Counted from the first letter of the stretch, positions 22,601-34,323 are shown. The stretch is 64,000 nucleotides of DNA from Myotis daubentonii (GCF_963259705.1 NC_081842.1:37785796-37849795), one strand, 5' to 3'. Notes: generated by a model not told the origin, from the letters alone. A program made the numbers and translations.

Positions 22601-24057
22601 TGGGAGTTGTTATTGTTATCATACGATTTAAAGTTGATGGTAATAGAAACTACGCTCTTGTCTTACCTTACTATTGATGGGTTGGACCTGAAGTTTCTTG
22701 GTAGAAGTTATTCAATAGTCACTGAAATTTCCAATCCAGTCCTTCAGAAATGTTCCTAGAGGTTTTAATTTAAGTGTGAGAAATATGGATTCTTTACCTT
22801 TTGCTTGCTGGTAGCCATACTCTGTAATCCCTTTGAAAGCCCTGAAGAACAACTATTCTTTAAAATATATTTATTTTAATATGTTTATAGTAAACTGCAA
22901 AAGTAATAAAACCATGAGCCAGACATCTGTTTACTTAATAACCGCATCATATCTGCATGCACCTTAATTTGAAAATAAGTCAGCAAACTGAAAAGTAATA
23001 AGTTGTGAAAAAAGCTGTACATGCCCTTTTGTAATGTATTTATAGTTTTGAAAAGTTAGAAAGGAAAACTATCCTGCATCAGGGAGTATAGTGGAGCTTC
23101 AGACTGAGGCGCTCTCAGTGATGGGACTGGAGAGAGACCCTCACGGGAAAGTGGAATCTGAATTTGGAGAAAGTAGTTGGCAATTGTGTGTCACAACAAC
23201 CCCATGATGGGATTTTAAACTCCAAGCAGCAGACTTTAATCAGCCTGGACAGAAAAAAAAATAGACAGTTTAAATCCATGAAGGAACAAAGCCATTTCTG
23301 GGGAAAAAAAAGTAAACATTTTTTCCTTATCAGACTGTAAAAAATGAAGGCCAGGAACACTGTGGACACTGGGCCAGGCCAGATGGTGAGGGAAATGATG
23401 ACCTTTTGGTTGATGCTTTGGCTATGCTTCCTAAAAGTTAAATTTAGATTTCTCAATAAGAACTTATTTTTCTCATTTAAGTGTTGTTCTAACTGAGGTA
23501 TTGTCTTTTCATAATAATCAATATTAATTTTTATGTAGAAAAACTTCAAGTGGGCAAGTGTTTATTTTATTCCTTTAAAAAATGTGAACTGAATACCCAC
23601 TCAGTAAAGAGCATTTTGCTAGTCTAAAGTTTTATTATAAAATTAATGGGCTCATGAATAATTCCGTCTAGAGGTCATTACATGGGAATGAGCGAGACTA
23701 GGCTACTGTGTAGGGAGGTGAGGGAGTGGAGCTGGGTGGGGACAGGCTGGCATGGGAAGTCAGAGCCTGAGTAGGATGAGAGGGCATCCCTGGGAGAGGG
23801 GGGAGCCATGGCAGCATCAGGAGAATGGGGACGTATGGGAAGACTGACCCAATAAGTAAATAAATTGAGGATAATGGTTTCGTACTATTTGGTAAGAGAG
23901 TTATAAATGTGGAAAAGAGGAAAACTGTAATCAACCAAGAAATGCTAGATTGGAATTGGAGGCATTGATGTGAACTCATTGCTTTTCACACATACACACA
24001 CATTTCCTAGCTTTGGCACTGAGAATCCCAGAGCAGTGACACCCCAGTCATAGAATA
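22601..24057. other. Unassigned non-coding sequence
   Basis: No gene or named repeat. The 144-codon minus-strand frame at 23115-23549 is AT-rich with no domain resemblance and is treated as chance. Confidence 0.35.
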
Positions 24058-24192
24058 ACTACAAATAACCAGAGCTTATCACCAATAACAAATAATAATT
24101 ATAACTACCATTTAATTTGCACTTGCCATGTGCTCTATAAACTTCTCATTACCCTATGGGATTATATTATTATTATCCCCTTTTTATAGAGG
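24058..24192 (-). repeat. Inverted-repeat arm A (copy of MIR segment)
   Basis: This 135-bp block is the reverse complement of 25456-25590 with about four differences by eye. The MIR signature ends exactly at 24192: past this point the sequence no longer follows MIR, whereas arm B continues as MIR. Arm A is therefore probably the derived copy. Confidence 0.9.
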
Positions 24193-25230
24193 AGAAAAAG
24201 GAGCTATGATGACTTGGACAAATGACTGATTCTAAGACCGGGGTGGAGAAAGAAAAAAAAAAAAAAAAAAAAAGCCTGGAATAGCTTATTGTCCCAGGAT
24301 GTAAAGGATACTCAAGGGAAAGGACACAGAAGCCTCATCAAAGGGCAGAAAAACTGGGATAATTTGAACTTCAGAGTAGATGTCCATAAAATTGTATCAT
24401 TGAATAAAATAGTATCCATGAGCCCATACTAATATAAATAAATCAATGGATAAATAAATCAAGAGAAGTGAATGCTGACTAATAGATGTAGAAGGAGATC
24501 ACCATTTGGCAACATTACAGTAGTAATTAAACCAATAAATATCTATGGATATTAAAAATAAGCGTATGAAAGTTTGATAGGAGAAAATATTCATATCGTC
24601 TCAAAAAGGTATTTTTATAAAATATTTATACATTAAAGAAAAAAAATAACTTGAAGAAACCTGGAAGATATCATCTGAATCCAATTATCAAAATTAACCT
24701 TGTCAGAAAAGGGACAAAATGAAATTGTGGCCACTTGATAGACAGACATAGAAGATCCAAGTATCACTTCTGAGGCATTGCTGCTCAAGATGCAGAACCT
24801 GAATCTAGTCCTGAGAAAGCACTAGGCATATTGGGAGACATTTTACCAATAACTGGCCTGCAATTTTCAAATGTCAAGGGCATGGATGTTCAGATGGAAG
24901 GAGACTAAAAACACACAACCAAATGTGATAATATCCTTTGGATCCTTTTTGCTATAAAGAACATTATTGGGACAATTGTTAAAAATTGAATGGGGTCAGA
25001 AATTAGTTGGTCATGATGTACCAATGTAAAATTCCTCATTTTGATGGTTTTATTGTAGTTATGCAGAAGAATGGCTTTTTCTGAAGGGCATTTACACTGA
25101 ATTGTTGTGAAGCAACATGTTGGTAACTTACTCTGAAATGGTTCAGGAAAAGTATTTTTGTATTATATTTGCAATGTTCTGTAATTTTGAAATTATTTCA
25201 AAGTAAACTCATCTTTAGTATGAAAAAAAA
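24193..25230 (+). repeat. Ancient L1M-type 3' UTR between inverted arms
   Basis: Includes a poly-A tract (about 24249-24272) and, from about 24340, long segments such as 'tgctataaagaacattattgggacaatt' and 'acttactctgaaatggttcag' that fit the 3' UTR of old L1M/HAL1-type elements, ending in an A-run at 25221-25229. No coding potential remains. Confidence 0.55.
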
Positions 25231-25329
25231 TGAGTAAGAAGTGGCCCTGCTTTCAGGGAGGCTATTTTATAGTAGAATGGCCAAGGCAATAAAGATGAAG
25301 TCAGCAGAGAAGAGAGGGAGGTGGACGGG

Positions 25330-25590
25330 TGACATGGTTACCAGCAAGGGCTCTAGAGCCAAATGTCCCATGCTTTGTGCCTCAATCATAGTTCTGCCTG
25401 TACCAGCTAGGAAGCCCTCGGAGGATGACATGAAGTTTCTGGGCCTCAGTTTTCACCTCTATAAAAAGGGGATAATAATAATATAATCCCATAGGGTAAT
25501 GAGAAGTTTGTAGAGCACATGGCAAGTGCATAGTAAATGGTAGTTATAATTATTATTTGTTATTGGTGATAAGCTCTGGTTATTTGTAGT
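25330..25590 (+). repeat. MIR SINE containing inverted-repeat arm B
   Basis: Plus-strand MIR with 'tctgggcctcagttttcacctctataaaaaggggataataata' and the downstream 'catagggtaatgag...agcacatggcaagtgcatagtaaatgg'. Arm B of the inverted repeat is 25456-25590. The MIR continues upstream of the arm, suggesting that this is the original locus. Confidence 0.8.
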
Positions 25591-25599
25591 CAGAGAGCT

Positions 25600-25800
25600 T
25601 CATCCAAATTCTTTCTCTGCTACTTTCTACGAGGCCTTGAGCAAGTTACTCAGCTTTTCTAAGGCTCAGGTTTTTCATTGAAAATAGCAATAATAATCAT
25701 GTTAATAATAGTATTAGAGTGGGAGTGAGACTTAAATGAGATAATGCACAATGCTTAGCACCTTGTAAGCACTTTATATGTGTTACTTATCACTACATAA
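25600..25800 (+). repeat. MIR SINE
   Basis: 'ttgagcaagttactcagcttttctaaggctcag...gagacttaaatgagataatgcacaatgcttagcacc' is a second plus-strand MIR immediately following the previous one. Confidence 0.75.
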
Positions 25801-26709
25801 ACACAAAATGAAATATAATAAATCCAATGTGAGAAATAAAAAGCATGTGGCAGTTCTGAGGAGAAGGAAGAAAACATCTGGGGGAATGAGGGAAAGCATT
25901 TGGTTGTAGAATTCTCTGGAACAATGGAGAGGCTTTTGCTATAGTTGAGAGATGCTAAGGGTAGAAAAATGGCAGTGGGAAGGGGAGAAAGGAAAGTGGT
26001 GGTCAGGGGAGAAACAGGAGTCAATGATCTCTGAGCTAACAGACAAGGGGAAGAGCTAGTGTGAGGGAAGACCCCAGATGACAGTGATGGGGAGATGTGT
26101 GCAATAAAATGGGCTCTAGAGAGGAATTTCTTCTCTGGAAAGAAGGAGACTGGATCAAGCATATATACTGAGGTGATAATATAAGTCTGTGAGTAAATGA
26201 GATTTCCAAGGAAGAGTGCTCAACAGGAGAGAAGGAAGAAGGAGTCAGGGACAGAACTTAAGAAAGCTCCCTCATTTAGGGAGCACAAGGGGAGATAGAG
26301 CATGGGGATATATGAGGGTGGGAAGAGAGGAGGTGAGTGAGTCAGGAAGGTGCTATGTGACAGGCATGGGAGTAGCTTGGTTCAGTGAAAAAAGACAGAT
26401 GGTAGAGAAGAATAAGGACTAGGGGAAGATACTGTGTTGGGGGTTAGCTGGTCCTTGCTGAGTTACATGAATGTAGAGTAGAAGCCAAACTCCAAGGGGT
26501 GAAGCAGCAAGGAGGGAGGATCTGGGTAAAGAGATCAGAGCTTGGATTCTTCTTGAGAACACTGAACAGCCAAGGCTGATGTACCAGGAAGCAGACGAGG
26601 CTTCAGTTTCAGGCCCCTCACCTCTCCAGACCTGTCCCAAGCCCCAGGACACACCCAAGCAATGTGCTCCCATGGTTATGTGACCTGTGAAACTTACAAA
26701 TGTAAGACA
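25801..26709. other. Unassigned, purine-rich sequence
   Basis: Purine-rich plus strand (AGG/GGA-rich), which gives open frames on the minus strand. It may be a decayed LINE but I cannot assign it. Confidence 0.35.
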
Positions 26710-26906
26710 GTTGACTTCATGTTTTTGAGCTACTTTAACAAAATTCCACAGACTGGTTGGCTTAAACAAATTTATTTCTCACAGATCTGAAGGCTGGAAA
26801 GATGGGCACACTGGGTACCAATATGGTAGGCTTCTGGTGAGAGCCCTCTTTCTGGTTTGCTGATGGTGTCTTCTCTCCCTGTGTTCTCACAAGGTGGGGG
26901 TTGGCA

Positions 26907-26953
<47 letters not shown>

Positions 26954-27135
26954 ACACACACTTCTTTTATAAAATAAAGGCATTAATTCCACCATGAAGG
27001 CCCCATCCTCATGACCAACTCTAATACTTATTATGTCCCAAAGAACCCATTTCCAAATACAATCACATTAGGGAGATAAGGAAATCAAAGTATGAATTTT
27101 GGAGGCACACAAACATTCAGTCTGTAGCAATATTT
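26710..27135 (+). repeat. MLT1-type MaLR LTR (ERVL-MaLR) with internal (AC)n
   Basis: 'ctactttaacaaaattccacagactggttggcttaaa' at the left and 'ccatttccaaatacaatcacatta...cattcagtctgtagca' at the right match the ends of an MLT1 LTR. An AC dinucleotide repeat (about 26908-26960, interrupted once) has grown inside it. Confidence 0.75.
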
Positions 27136-29342
27136 AGCTACAGTCAGTTAAGTCTACTGGCTCTTTCTATTCAAGCTATTCTTCATTTACAATTTTCCAG
27201 AGGTTGAATGGCATTCCAGCATCAGCTTAGAGAACCAGAGTTAAAATTTATGAGGATATACTGTATGGTTTGCATATCATTAATGTCTAGTTAAGTTATT
27301 GCTAATAGTTTCAGGAATTCTCACCCCACCCCCTGGGCAGACTCACTCAGCATTGACACAAGTGTCAATGAAACCAAGTGTGAATGTGCCTCTTGACATG
27401 TGGCTTCAGGAAAAGAGACTAGTGTGTGGACTGTCCTTCCAGTTATGAGGTGAGCAAAATTGCCAGAAGAGGATCCAGTCAGAATGCAAAATCTCTCCTT
27501 GAGATCAGACAACCTAACATTTATAACATACCACTATGATGAGACATCAATGGCAAACTGGTTAATGGGTGTTGTCAGTGAAAAAGATTTAAGATTAGTC
27601 ACAGCACATACACACTCACAAACTTGAAATGTACTGAAATCCTTCAGCTCAGATATGAAAGAAACTTGATAAGAGATTTTTTACACATTTGAGAAAAATA
27701 ATCCTACAAAGTTACATATTACCAGTAATGAATTAGTATTTAGCTAAATGTTTTCTAAAACCATAAATAATAAGCAAACTTTTTTTATTAACTATGCTGG
27801 AAAACATTGAATTATTGCCAAATAAAGTAGCAATCTGAGAGAATGCCCCTAAAAAAATGTAGGGGGAAATGTTATAAAGGCCAGGCAATAAATTAAAACA
27901 TTACATTATTTTTTAGATTTTTATAATGTTTGCTATATTCATCCATGTTTTAAAAATTGTAACTTACTGCATTTTTTCTTCTAAATAAATACTCAGTTTT
28001 ATACTGAATTTTTAATTTATAATTTTTAATTCTTTATCTTAATGGGCCCTCCCTGCTCCCAAATTATATGAGCTTCAGGCCCCACAGAGCTCAGTCTACC
28101 CTTGCATACACAAACAGCAGTGCTTCTTCCCAGAGGTTGATTCATGCCTGAATGGGCAGAGCTGGGAAGTAAGCTTTGGGCTAAATGGGATATTAAATAT
28201 TTCATTATTAGTAATTTCTAGCCTAGGGATGACCTGAGCATTTTGTGGGTGGAAAGGAGGGTGCTGGGTTGAAGGGAAAGATGGATACTCATGTAACAGG
28301 GATCCTTGTTGGAACAGGTCTCATATAGAGGAAAGGAAGGGGTTAAGATAGAGTGGAGTGATCTACTTAAAAATAAAGCAGGTATAGAGAGGCAGCGAAG
28401 GCAGAAAAAGAGTGAGCAGACTTTGAGTTAGTGAGGGAGGGCACCAGGGAGTTCAGTCCTGTGACCTTAATCTTCTAGTTCATGTAGGAGGCCAGGTTAT
28501 CATCTCAAGTCTCAGAGGTGGGTGGTTTTAGGGGTTTCCAAAGCCTGAGCATGTCACTAATAGCTGTTTCTGTGAAATAGCAGTGTTGGGTCATCACTCA
28601 TCTTCCCAAACTCTGCCTGTTGGTCCTAAGACATTGCACTCGAGACACTGATGTGGACTTGACAGTAACCATCTAAGGTGAAGGTCGAGTTTGGGGACAA
28701 GCCTAGACTTTTCTCTGTCCTGGTATCTATATATATATATATATTGTTATATATCAGAGAATCCAACTGTGGGAATAATGCAAGGCTGGTGAGGAGACTG
28801 TCAGGCGGAGAACTGGAGTTGTTGCCTAAAGGAAAGAAACAACAATTTATTACAGATGGCCTTATTCTGCACAGGATTTAAGGCAGCTCCCAAGAATGCA
28901 TGTAATAAAATAGCAAGCTGTGGTCCATAAATAAAAAATCAAGGCTGGAAAAAGCATAAAATATAGAAGAGAAGACTGCAGACGTGGCTTGTCTTCAAAT
29001 AACTGGAGGGTTGTCATGTGTATGAGTGGCCAGGGTTATATGGAACATGAGCCCAAGAACATGGGGTGGGGTGACAGTAGGCACAACAAAAGGCAAAACT
29101 TTCTACAAGTGCAGCTGCTACTCCACCATGGAATGAGGTGGGGAGCTCCTCCTCCATCCCAGGAGGCATTTACACCCAGCGAGGTAGCCTTCTTTCTGGC
29201 CCAATCTGAGAGCGCTGACATGATGGGAAGATCTGGCCCCTGACCTGCCCTTAGGGCCAGAATTCTAATGACTAACAGGAACTGTTTTGAATAGCACCCC
29301 GTAAATAATGAAATATTCTAATACATGCCACATATTAATAAA
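27136..29342. other. Unassigned sequence with (TA)n
   Basis: About 2.2 kb without a gene. An AT-rich part occupies 27660-28050 and a short TA microsatellite lies at about 28728-28755. Nothing else is recognised. Confidence 0.35.
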
Positions 29343-29701
29343 CTAGGGGCCCGATGCACGAAATTCGTGCACTGGGTGTGTGTGGGGGGGAGTGTCCCTC
29401 AGCCCAGCCTGCCCCCTCTCACATACTGGGAGCCCTCAGGCGTTGACCCCCATCACCCTCCAATCGCAGGATCGGCCCCTTGCCCAGGCCTGACGCCTCT
29501 GGCCTAGGCATCCGGCCCGGGCAGCGGGGACCCACAGTTGCAGCGGCCCCGCGATCGTGGGCTTCGCTTTAGGCCCAGGCAAGGGACCCCTAGCTCCTGG
29601 GACTGCCAGCTTCGACCGTGCCCAGCTCCCATCGCTGGCTCCACCCCTACTTCCTGCTATCACTGGCCAGGGCGGAAAAGGCACCTGATTCTCTGATCAT
29701 G

Positions 29702-29755
29702 GCTGGGGGGCAGGGCAAAGGCGGCCCCAGGGCCGCCTTTGCCCTGCCCCCCAGC
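29702..29755. repeat. Perfect 26-bp hairpin inside Helitron
   Basis: The arms at 29702-29727 and 29730-29755 are exact reverse complements separated by CA. The equivalent hairpin at 33093-33146 has one arm substitution. Confidence 0.92.
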
Positions 29756-29866
29756 TCTTAGCTCCCCCCTGGGTTTTCGATCACTGTCAGTGGCAGGGGG
29801 CTTCTTCCTGCTTTCCCTTTCGCCTCCCTGCATTGTGCCTACGTATGCAAATTAACCGCCACCTTG

Positions 29867-30000
29867 TTGGCAGTTAACTGCCAATCTTAGTTGGCAGTTA
29901 ACTGCCAATCTTAGTTGGCAGTTAACTGCCAATCTTAGTTGGCAGTTAACTGTCAATCTTAGTTGGCAGTTAACTGCCAATCTTAGTTGGCAGTTAATTT
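29867..30000. repeat. 24-bp palindromic tandem repeat (five units)
   Basis: Five full 24-bp units and a partial sixth. Each unit contains the 18-bp perfect palindrome TTGGCAGTTAACTGCCAA; one unit has a C-to-T change. The sister Helitron at 32869 has only one such palindromic unit near 32968, so the array expanded at this locus. Confidence 0.96.
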
Positions 30001-30304
30001 ACATATAGCCCTGATAGGCCAATGAAAAGGGTAGCTCGTACGCCAATTACCATTTTTCTCTTTTATTAGTGTTGAAGCTTGTCAACTGCCAAAATGAGTA
30101 TTTTCTATTACCTACAGTATTGTCTCCCATCTTTGAAATGTCACTGCAAATTGTAAACCCAAAATTTCTGAAGCAGAAATGAAGCAAAATTTTGGAAGCT
30201 TCTGATAGGAGGAGGGTGGAGTGGGAGGTGTTTTCTATCAGCTCATCATTCCCCTGAGTCATCATTGGTAGTTAGAAGGGCTAGTGGCGTCCAGTCAGCC
30301 ACTC

Positions 30305-31350
30305 AACGTTGAACAACAAATGGCTGTTGTTCCCTAGCATATGTCAGGCCCAATGCTAGGCCCTGGGGAGAAAATAATAAGCAAACAACACACAGTCCCT
30401 CCTTTCCCAGTGATTGTTGCTTAGTGGGAAAACAACATTAATAAAAATAACCACACATCTATATACTTATCAATTGTGATATGCACTATCAAGGAAGAAA
30501 AGAGTATTTTCAGAATGGATAGCTGTAAGACCTCCAGAGCACGAAGGAAAAACATGTTTACTAATATCTGTGAGTTACAGGAAAGTAGGAGGCAGGGGTG
30601 TAGGTTCAGATGTAGAGCCTCAGGCTGAAGGGACAATGTGGGGGAAAGCTCAGAGATGTGTGGGAGCATGGAGCATTTGAGAGACTGCATGGCCAGAGTG
30701 GCTGGGGGTACCTAGACTAGAGGCCTGGGTGCCATGAGCAGCCCAGGAGAGGTGGTCTAGGACAGTGATGGTGAACCTTTTGAGCTCGGCATGTCAGCAT
30801 TTTGAAAAACCCTAACTTAACTCTGGTGCCCTGTCACATATAGAAATTTTTTGATATTTGCAACCATAGTAAAAAAAAAGACTTATATTTTTGATATTTA
30901 TTTTATATATTTAAATGCTATTTAACAAAGAAAAGTCAACCAAAAAAATGAGTTCACGTGTCATAGGTTCACCATCACTGGTCTAGGATCATGAGCAACA
31001 CCAGGGGCTTTTATCTTCATTCTAATGGCCAGGGGAAGCCCTTAGGGAGAAATAAGATTTTGTAGGTGTTTTGCTGCCTTAAAAAATCACTTTAGCTTTG
31101 GAGTAGAGACTGTATTAGGGGTGGGGCATGAATAGATGTAGGGAGACTATTCAGTAGTCTGTATGAGGGATCAAGGTGAGAGAGGGCGGTGACTCGGACA
31201 AGGGTTGTGGTGAGAAGTGAATGGAGAGAAGTGAGAGGTTTCCCAAAATGAGCGCGAGATAAAAATGAGCAGGATTTGGTGATGGATTGTCGTGTTGGTG
31301 AAGCGGGTGGGAGGAGGTGGTATCAACGGTGAGTCCCAGCACATGGACAG
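30305..31350 (+). repeat. L2 LINE, interrupted by hAT MITE
   Basis: 'tgtcaggcccaatgctaggccctggggagaaaataataagcaaac' followed by segments such as 'aggggcttttatcttcattctaatgg', 'ttgctgccttaaaaaatcacttt' and 'gtggtgagaagtgaatgg' trace a long L2 3' region. The hAT element at 30763-30980 is inserted in it. Confidence 0.75.
30763..30980 (-). mobile_element. hAT MITE with CAGTGATGG ends
   Basis: It starts CAGTGATGGTGAACC and ends GGTTCACCATCACTG, near-perfect terminal inverted repeats, with a perfect 8-bp duplication gtctagga on both sides (30755-30762 and 30981-30988). A sister copy in the opposite orientation lies at 44190-44425 and shares the AT-rich core. No transposase. Confidence 0.94.
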
Positions 31351-32659
31351 ATGAGTTTCAATCACTGATGGGGTGCTCCAAGAGAGGGTTGGCCTAAGAC
31401 AATGGCCAGAGGGAAAAATAGACCCTCCCTCTCACCTTACCTGGTTCTGAGTTAGAAAAGAAGTTCACCTGACTCCAGTTCAACTCAGTGCAGTTTCATC
31501 CTATTTAGTTCAATTAGATTCACCTTATGGCTCAGCTACCAACTAAGACTATGTGAGTAACCTAGACAAACATAATAGGCCCTGGGCATGTTTGCATGGT
31601 TATTTCTTGTTCTTGATGAGCATCCAAATAACCAAAGTTCCCCCATGGAATGTGCAAATTACCTGCAGAGATAAAATGCCACTGGACTACAGTGGTTAGA
31701 TGTGCCCCACAGAGGGCCTGACTGACTCACAAAAGGATTGGATGGCCTGTACCTAAAAATGGAGATGACTCCACAGGATGCCCTTGAAGTCACTGGGCAA
31801 GGGGTGATGTGAATGTGGAAGGACCTGAGTTCTCTGGTCTGCACCGCCCCCACCCCATGGACTGGAGTATGTGCACTTGTTCTTATCCCTGGCTCCATCT
31901 CAGAATCCTAGGCAATTCGTAAAGGATCTTTATGCTTGTGTCCTCAGCCACATGGATAATAACTACTCTCCAATTATCCCATTTATGTTTTACAAGAGCC
32001 AAATGGAAGTGTCTGATAACCTGGGAATTTTCTGACAAAGATAATACATAAATTTAGTGTGTATCTGGGGATGATGGTTCTAGCCACATCACTGACCCTC
32101 GCTACAAGTGAAAAGGAGAAGTCCCAGCCATGTCTGGCATCCTTATGCCCATTCCTTATGACTTCTGCCTGTCCCATCTCCCATAGCATCACTACCACCC
32201 TTCTCCAACTCTACTCGGAATTGTAATGTAAATATCATTGTCTAAACACAAAAACTTCTGGGAGAAAGCATGTGCTTTATCTAATTCTGTTTCTTAGTAA
32301 TAGTCACTAAGCCTTGTATACCCCATTCTGTTCTCAAAACAAGCTTCTGTACATGTTTCATTTTGCCCATACAATCTTGGGGGGTGGGGTTAGGTCTCAT
32401 TAAACTCATCTCCAGGGACACTAAACTGCTTACCCCAAGTCAGATGCTATGAAGGGGCCCAGAGGGGACTCTGCATTTCATGCTGTCTCTACTCCACCAG
32501 TTGTTCCCTTCTGGTTAAAGCAGACAGATCTGTGTTGGGAGGGGGAGCTTGAAGATGTTGGGAGCAGAGAGGATTTTCCCATTATCTCTTGAAGTCACAC
32601 AACATAAGCAGCTGTTGATTTCTCCCCACTTATTGGTGGTCAGCTCAGTGGCTCAAAGT
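31351..32659. other. Unassigned non-coding sequence
   Basis: No gene or recognised repeat. Confidence 0.35.
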
Positions 32660-32800
32660 ATAGGATGTAAAGGGAGATAGGACTGTATTTGAATACTGAT
32701 CTTCAACCTCACTGTATATGACTTTGAGCGAGTTATTACATGTTGGGACAATATTAGCAACTACATTATAGGACTCTTGTGAAAAATAAATGAGTTAATA
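32660..32800 (+). repeat. MIR SINE, diverged
   Basis: 'atatgactttgagcgagttatt...acattataggactcttgtgaaaaataaatgagttaa' follows the MIR order. Confidence 0.55.
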
Positions 32801-32803
32801 TCA

Positions 32804-32868
32804 TATCTATTTCTATCTATCTCTATCTATTATCTATCTATCAATCTCCATCTCTATATCTTTCTATA
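32804..32868. repeat. (CTAT)n microsatellite, degenerate
   Basis: Repeats of CTAT/CTATC lie immediately before the Helitron start at 32869. The A/T-rich repeat offered AT target dinucleotides. Confidence 0.85.
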
Positions 32869-34148
32869 TCCTATATAATAAAAGAGAAAAATGGTAATTG
32901 GCATACAATGATACCCTTTTCATTGGCTAATCAGGGCTATATGCAAATTAACTGCCAACTAAGATTGGCAGTTAACTGCCAACAAGATGGTGGCTAATTT
33001 GCATATGTAGGCACAATGCAGGGAGGCGAAAGGGAAAGCAGGAAGAAGCCCCCTGCACTGACAGTGATCGGAAACCCAGGGGGGAGCTAAGAGCTGGGGG
33101 GCAGGGCAAAGGTGGCCCCGGGGCCGCCTTTGCCCTGCCCCCCAGCCATGATCGGAGAATCAGGTGCCTTTTCCGCCCTGGCCAGTGATAGCAGGAAGTA
33201 GGGGTTGAGCCAGCGATGGGAGCTGGGCACGGTCGAAGCTGGCAGTCCCGGGAGCTAGGGGTCCCTTGCCTGGGCCTAAAGCGAAGCCCACGATCTCGGG
33301 GCCGCTGCAGCTGCGGGTCCCCGCTGCCCGGGCCGGACGCCTAGGCCAGAGGCATCCTTCAGGGGCAGGGGCAGAGCCTGCAACCGCGGGGAGCTGGGGG
33401 TCCCCTGCCCAGGCCTGACACCTCTGCCGGAGGCCTCAGGCCTGGTCAAGGGGCCGATCCGGTGATTGGTGATTGGAGGGTGATGAGGGTCAACTCCTCT
33501 GGCCGAGGCATCAGGCCTGGGAGGGGGGCGGAGCCGGGGATTGGGGGGATATGACGGTCCCCTTGCCCAGGCCTGAAGCCTGGGTCAGAGGCGTCAGGCT
33601 TGGGCGGGGGGTGGAGCAAGCGATCAGAGGGAGATGGGGGTCCCCTGCCCAGGCATGATTCCTGGGCCAGAGGCCTCAGGCCTGGGCGGGGGTCAGAGCC
33701 AGTGATCAGGGGGAGATGGGGGTCCCCTGTCCAAGCCTGACACCTCTGGCAGAGGCGTCAGGCCTGGGCAAGGGGCCGATCAGGCGATCGGAGGGTGATG
33801 GGGGTCTATGCCTCTGGCCGAGGCATCCGGCCTGGGCAAGGGGCAGAGCCAGCAATCGGAGGGGTTTGAGGGTCCCCTGCCCAGGCCTGATGCCTGGGCC
33901 AGAGGCATCAGGCCTGGGCTGGGGGCAGAACCAGTGATGGGGGGAAATGAGGGTCCCCTGCCCAGGCCTGACGCCTCTGTCAGAGGCGTCAGGCCTGGGC
34001 AAGGGGCTGATCCTGCGATTGGAGGGTGATGTGGGTCAATGCCTGAGGGCTCCCAATATGTGAGAGGGGGCAGGCTGGGCTGAGGGACACTGCCCCCCCC
34101 CCCCCCCACACACACCCAGTGCACGAATTTCATGCACCGGGCCCCTAG
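32869..34148 (+). mobile_element. Non-autonomous Helitron, first of a four-element tandem
   Basis: 5' end TCCTATATAATAAAAGAG. The 3' end is a hairpin (TGCACGAA / TTCATGCA) followed by GGGCCCCTAG at 34139-34148. The body has the same layout as 29343-30070 (GC hairpin at 33093-33146). The 3' half is expanded by a palindromic minisatellite (33390-34030), giving 1280 bp against about 730 bp. The next Helitron begins right after the CTAG. Confidence 0.92.
33390..34030. repeat. Palindromic minisatellite in Helitron
   Basis: About six or seven imperfect units of roughly 80-110 bp. Each contains GTCCCCTGCCCAGGCCTGA, then CGCCTCTGGCAGAGGCGTC-like inverted halves, then GGCCTGGGCAAGGGGC. Open frames through it on both strands encode repeated PDASARGIRPGQG-like strings and are not genes. 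Confidence 0.88.
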
Positions 34149-34323
34149 TATAATAATAAAAGCCTAATATGCTAATTAGACCAGACATCCTTCCAGACAA
34201 CCTTCCAGATGAAGCCGAGGCTGGGAGGGAAGCCCGGATCCTGGGTGCCAGAGGGAAGCCGGTGCCAGCAGCTGGGGGAAGGAAGGCCTACTCTTGCATG
34301 AATTTCGTGCATCGGGCCTCTAG
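34149..34323 (+). mobile_element. Short non-autonomous Helitron, second of the tandem
   Basis: Begins TATAATAATAAAAGCC directly after the preceding CTAG and ends with hairpin TGCATGAAT...TCGTGCA then CGGGCCTCTAG at 34313-34323. Only 175 bp, with GAGGGAAGCC-type repeats inside. The 5' TC is mutated. Confidence 0.85.

Larger units (their letters stand above)
29343..30070 (-). mobile_element. Non-autonomous Helitron (HeliBat type)
   Basis: On the minus strand the 3' end is a perfect 8-bp-arm hairpin (TGCACGAA / TTCGTGCA at about 29355-29371) followed by CTAG at 29343. The 5' end, near 30070, reads CTAATAAAAGAGAAAAATGG, with the terminal TC lost by mutation. The body has a 26-bp-arm hairpin (29702-29755) and a tandem palindromic repeat (29867-30000). 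It is the same subfamily as 32869-34148 in opposite orientation. No transposase is encoded. Confidence 0.9.

Noticed and set aside
29867..30000. CRISPR-like array (regular 24-bp repeats)
   Set aside because: The units are contiguous with no variable spacers, and they lie inside a Helitron in a mammalian genome.
30713..30740. Sequence 'actagaggcctgggtgcc' resembling a minus-strand Helitron 3' end
   Set aside because: No hairpin follows and no Helitron body or 5' end is found. The surrounding L2 continues through it, so it is a chance match.
33473..34133. Pro/Gly-rich frames on both strands
   Set aside because: Palindromic minisatellite translated; the same peptide appears on both strands because the unit is palindromic.
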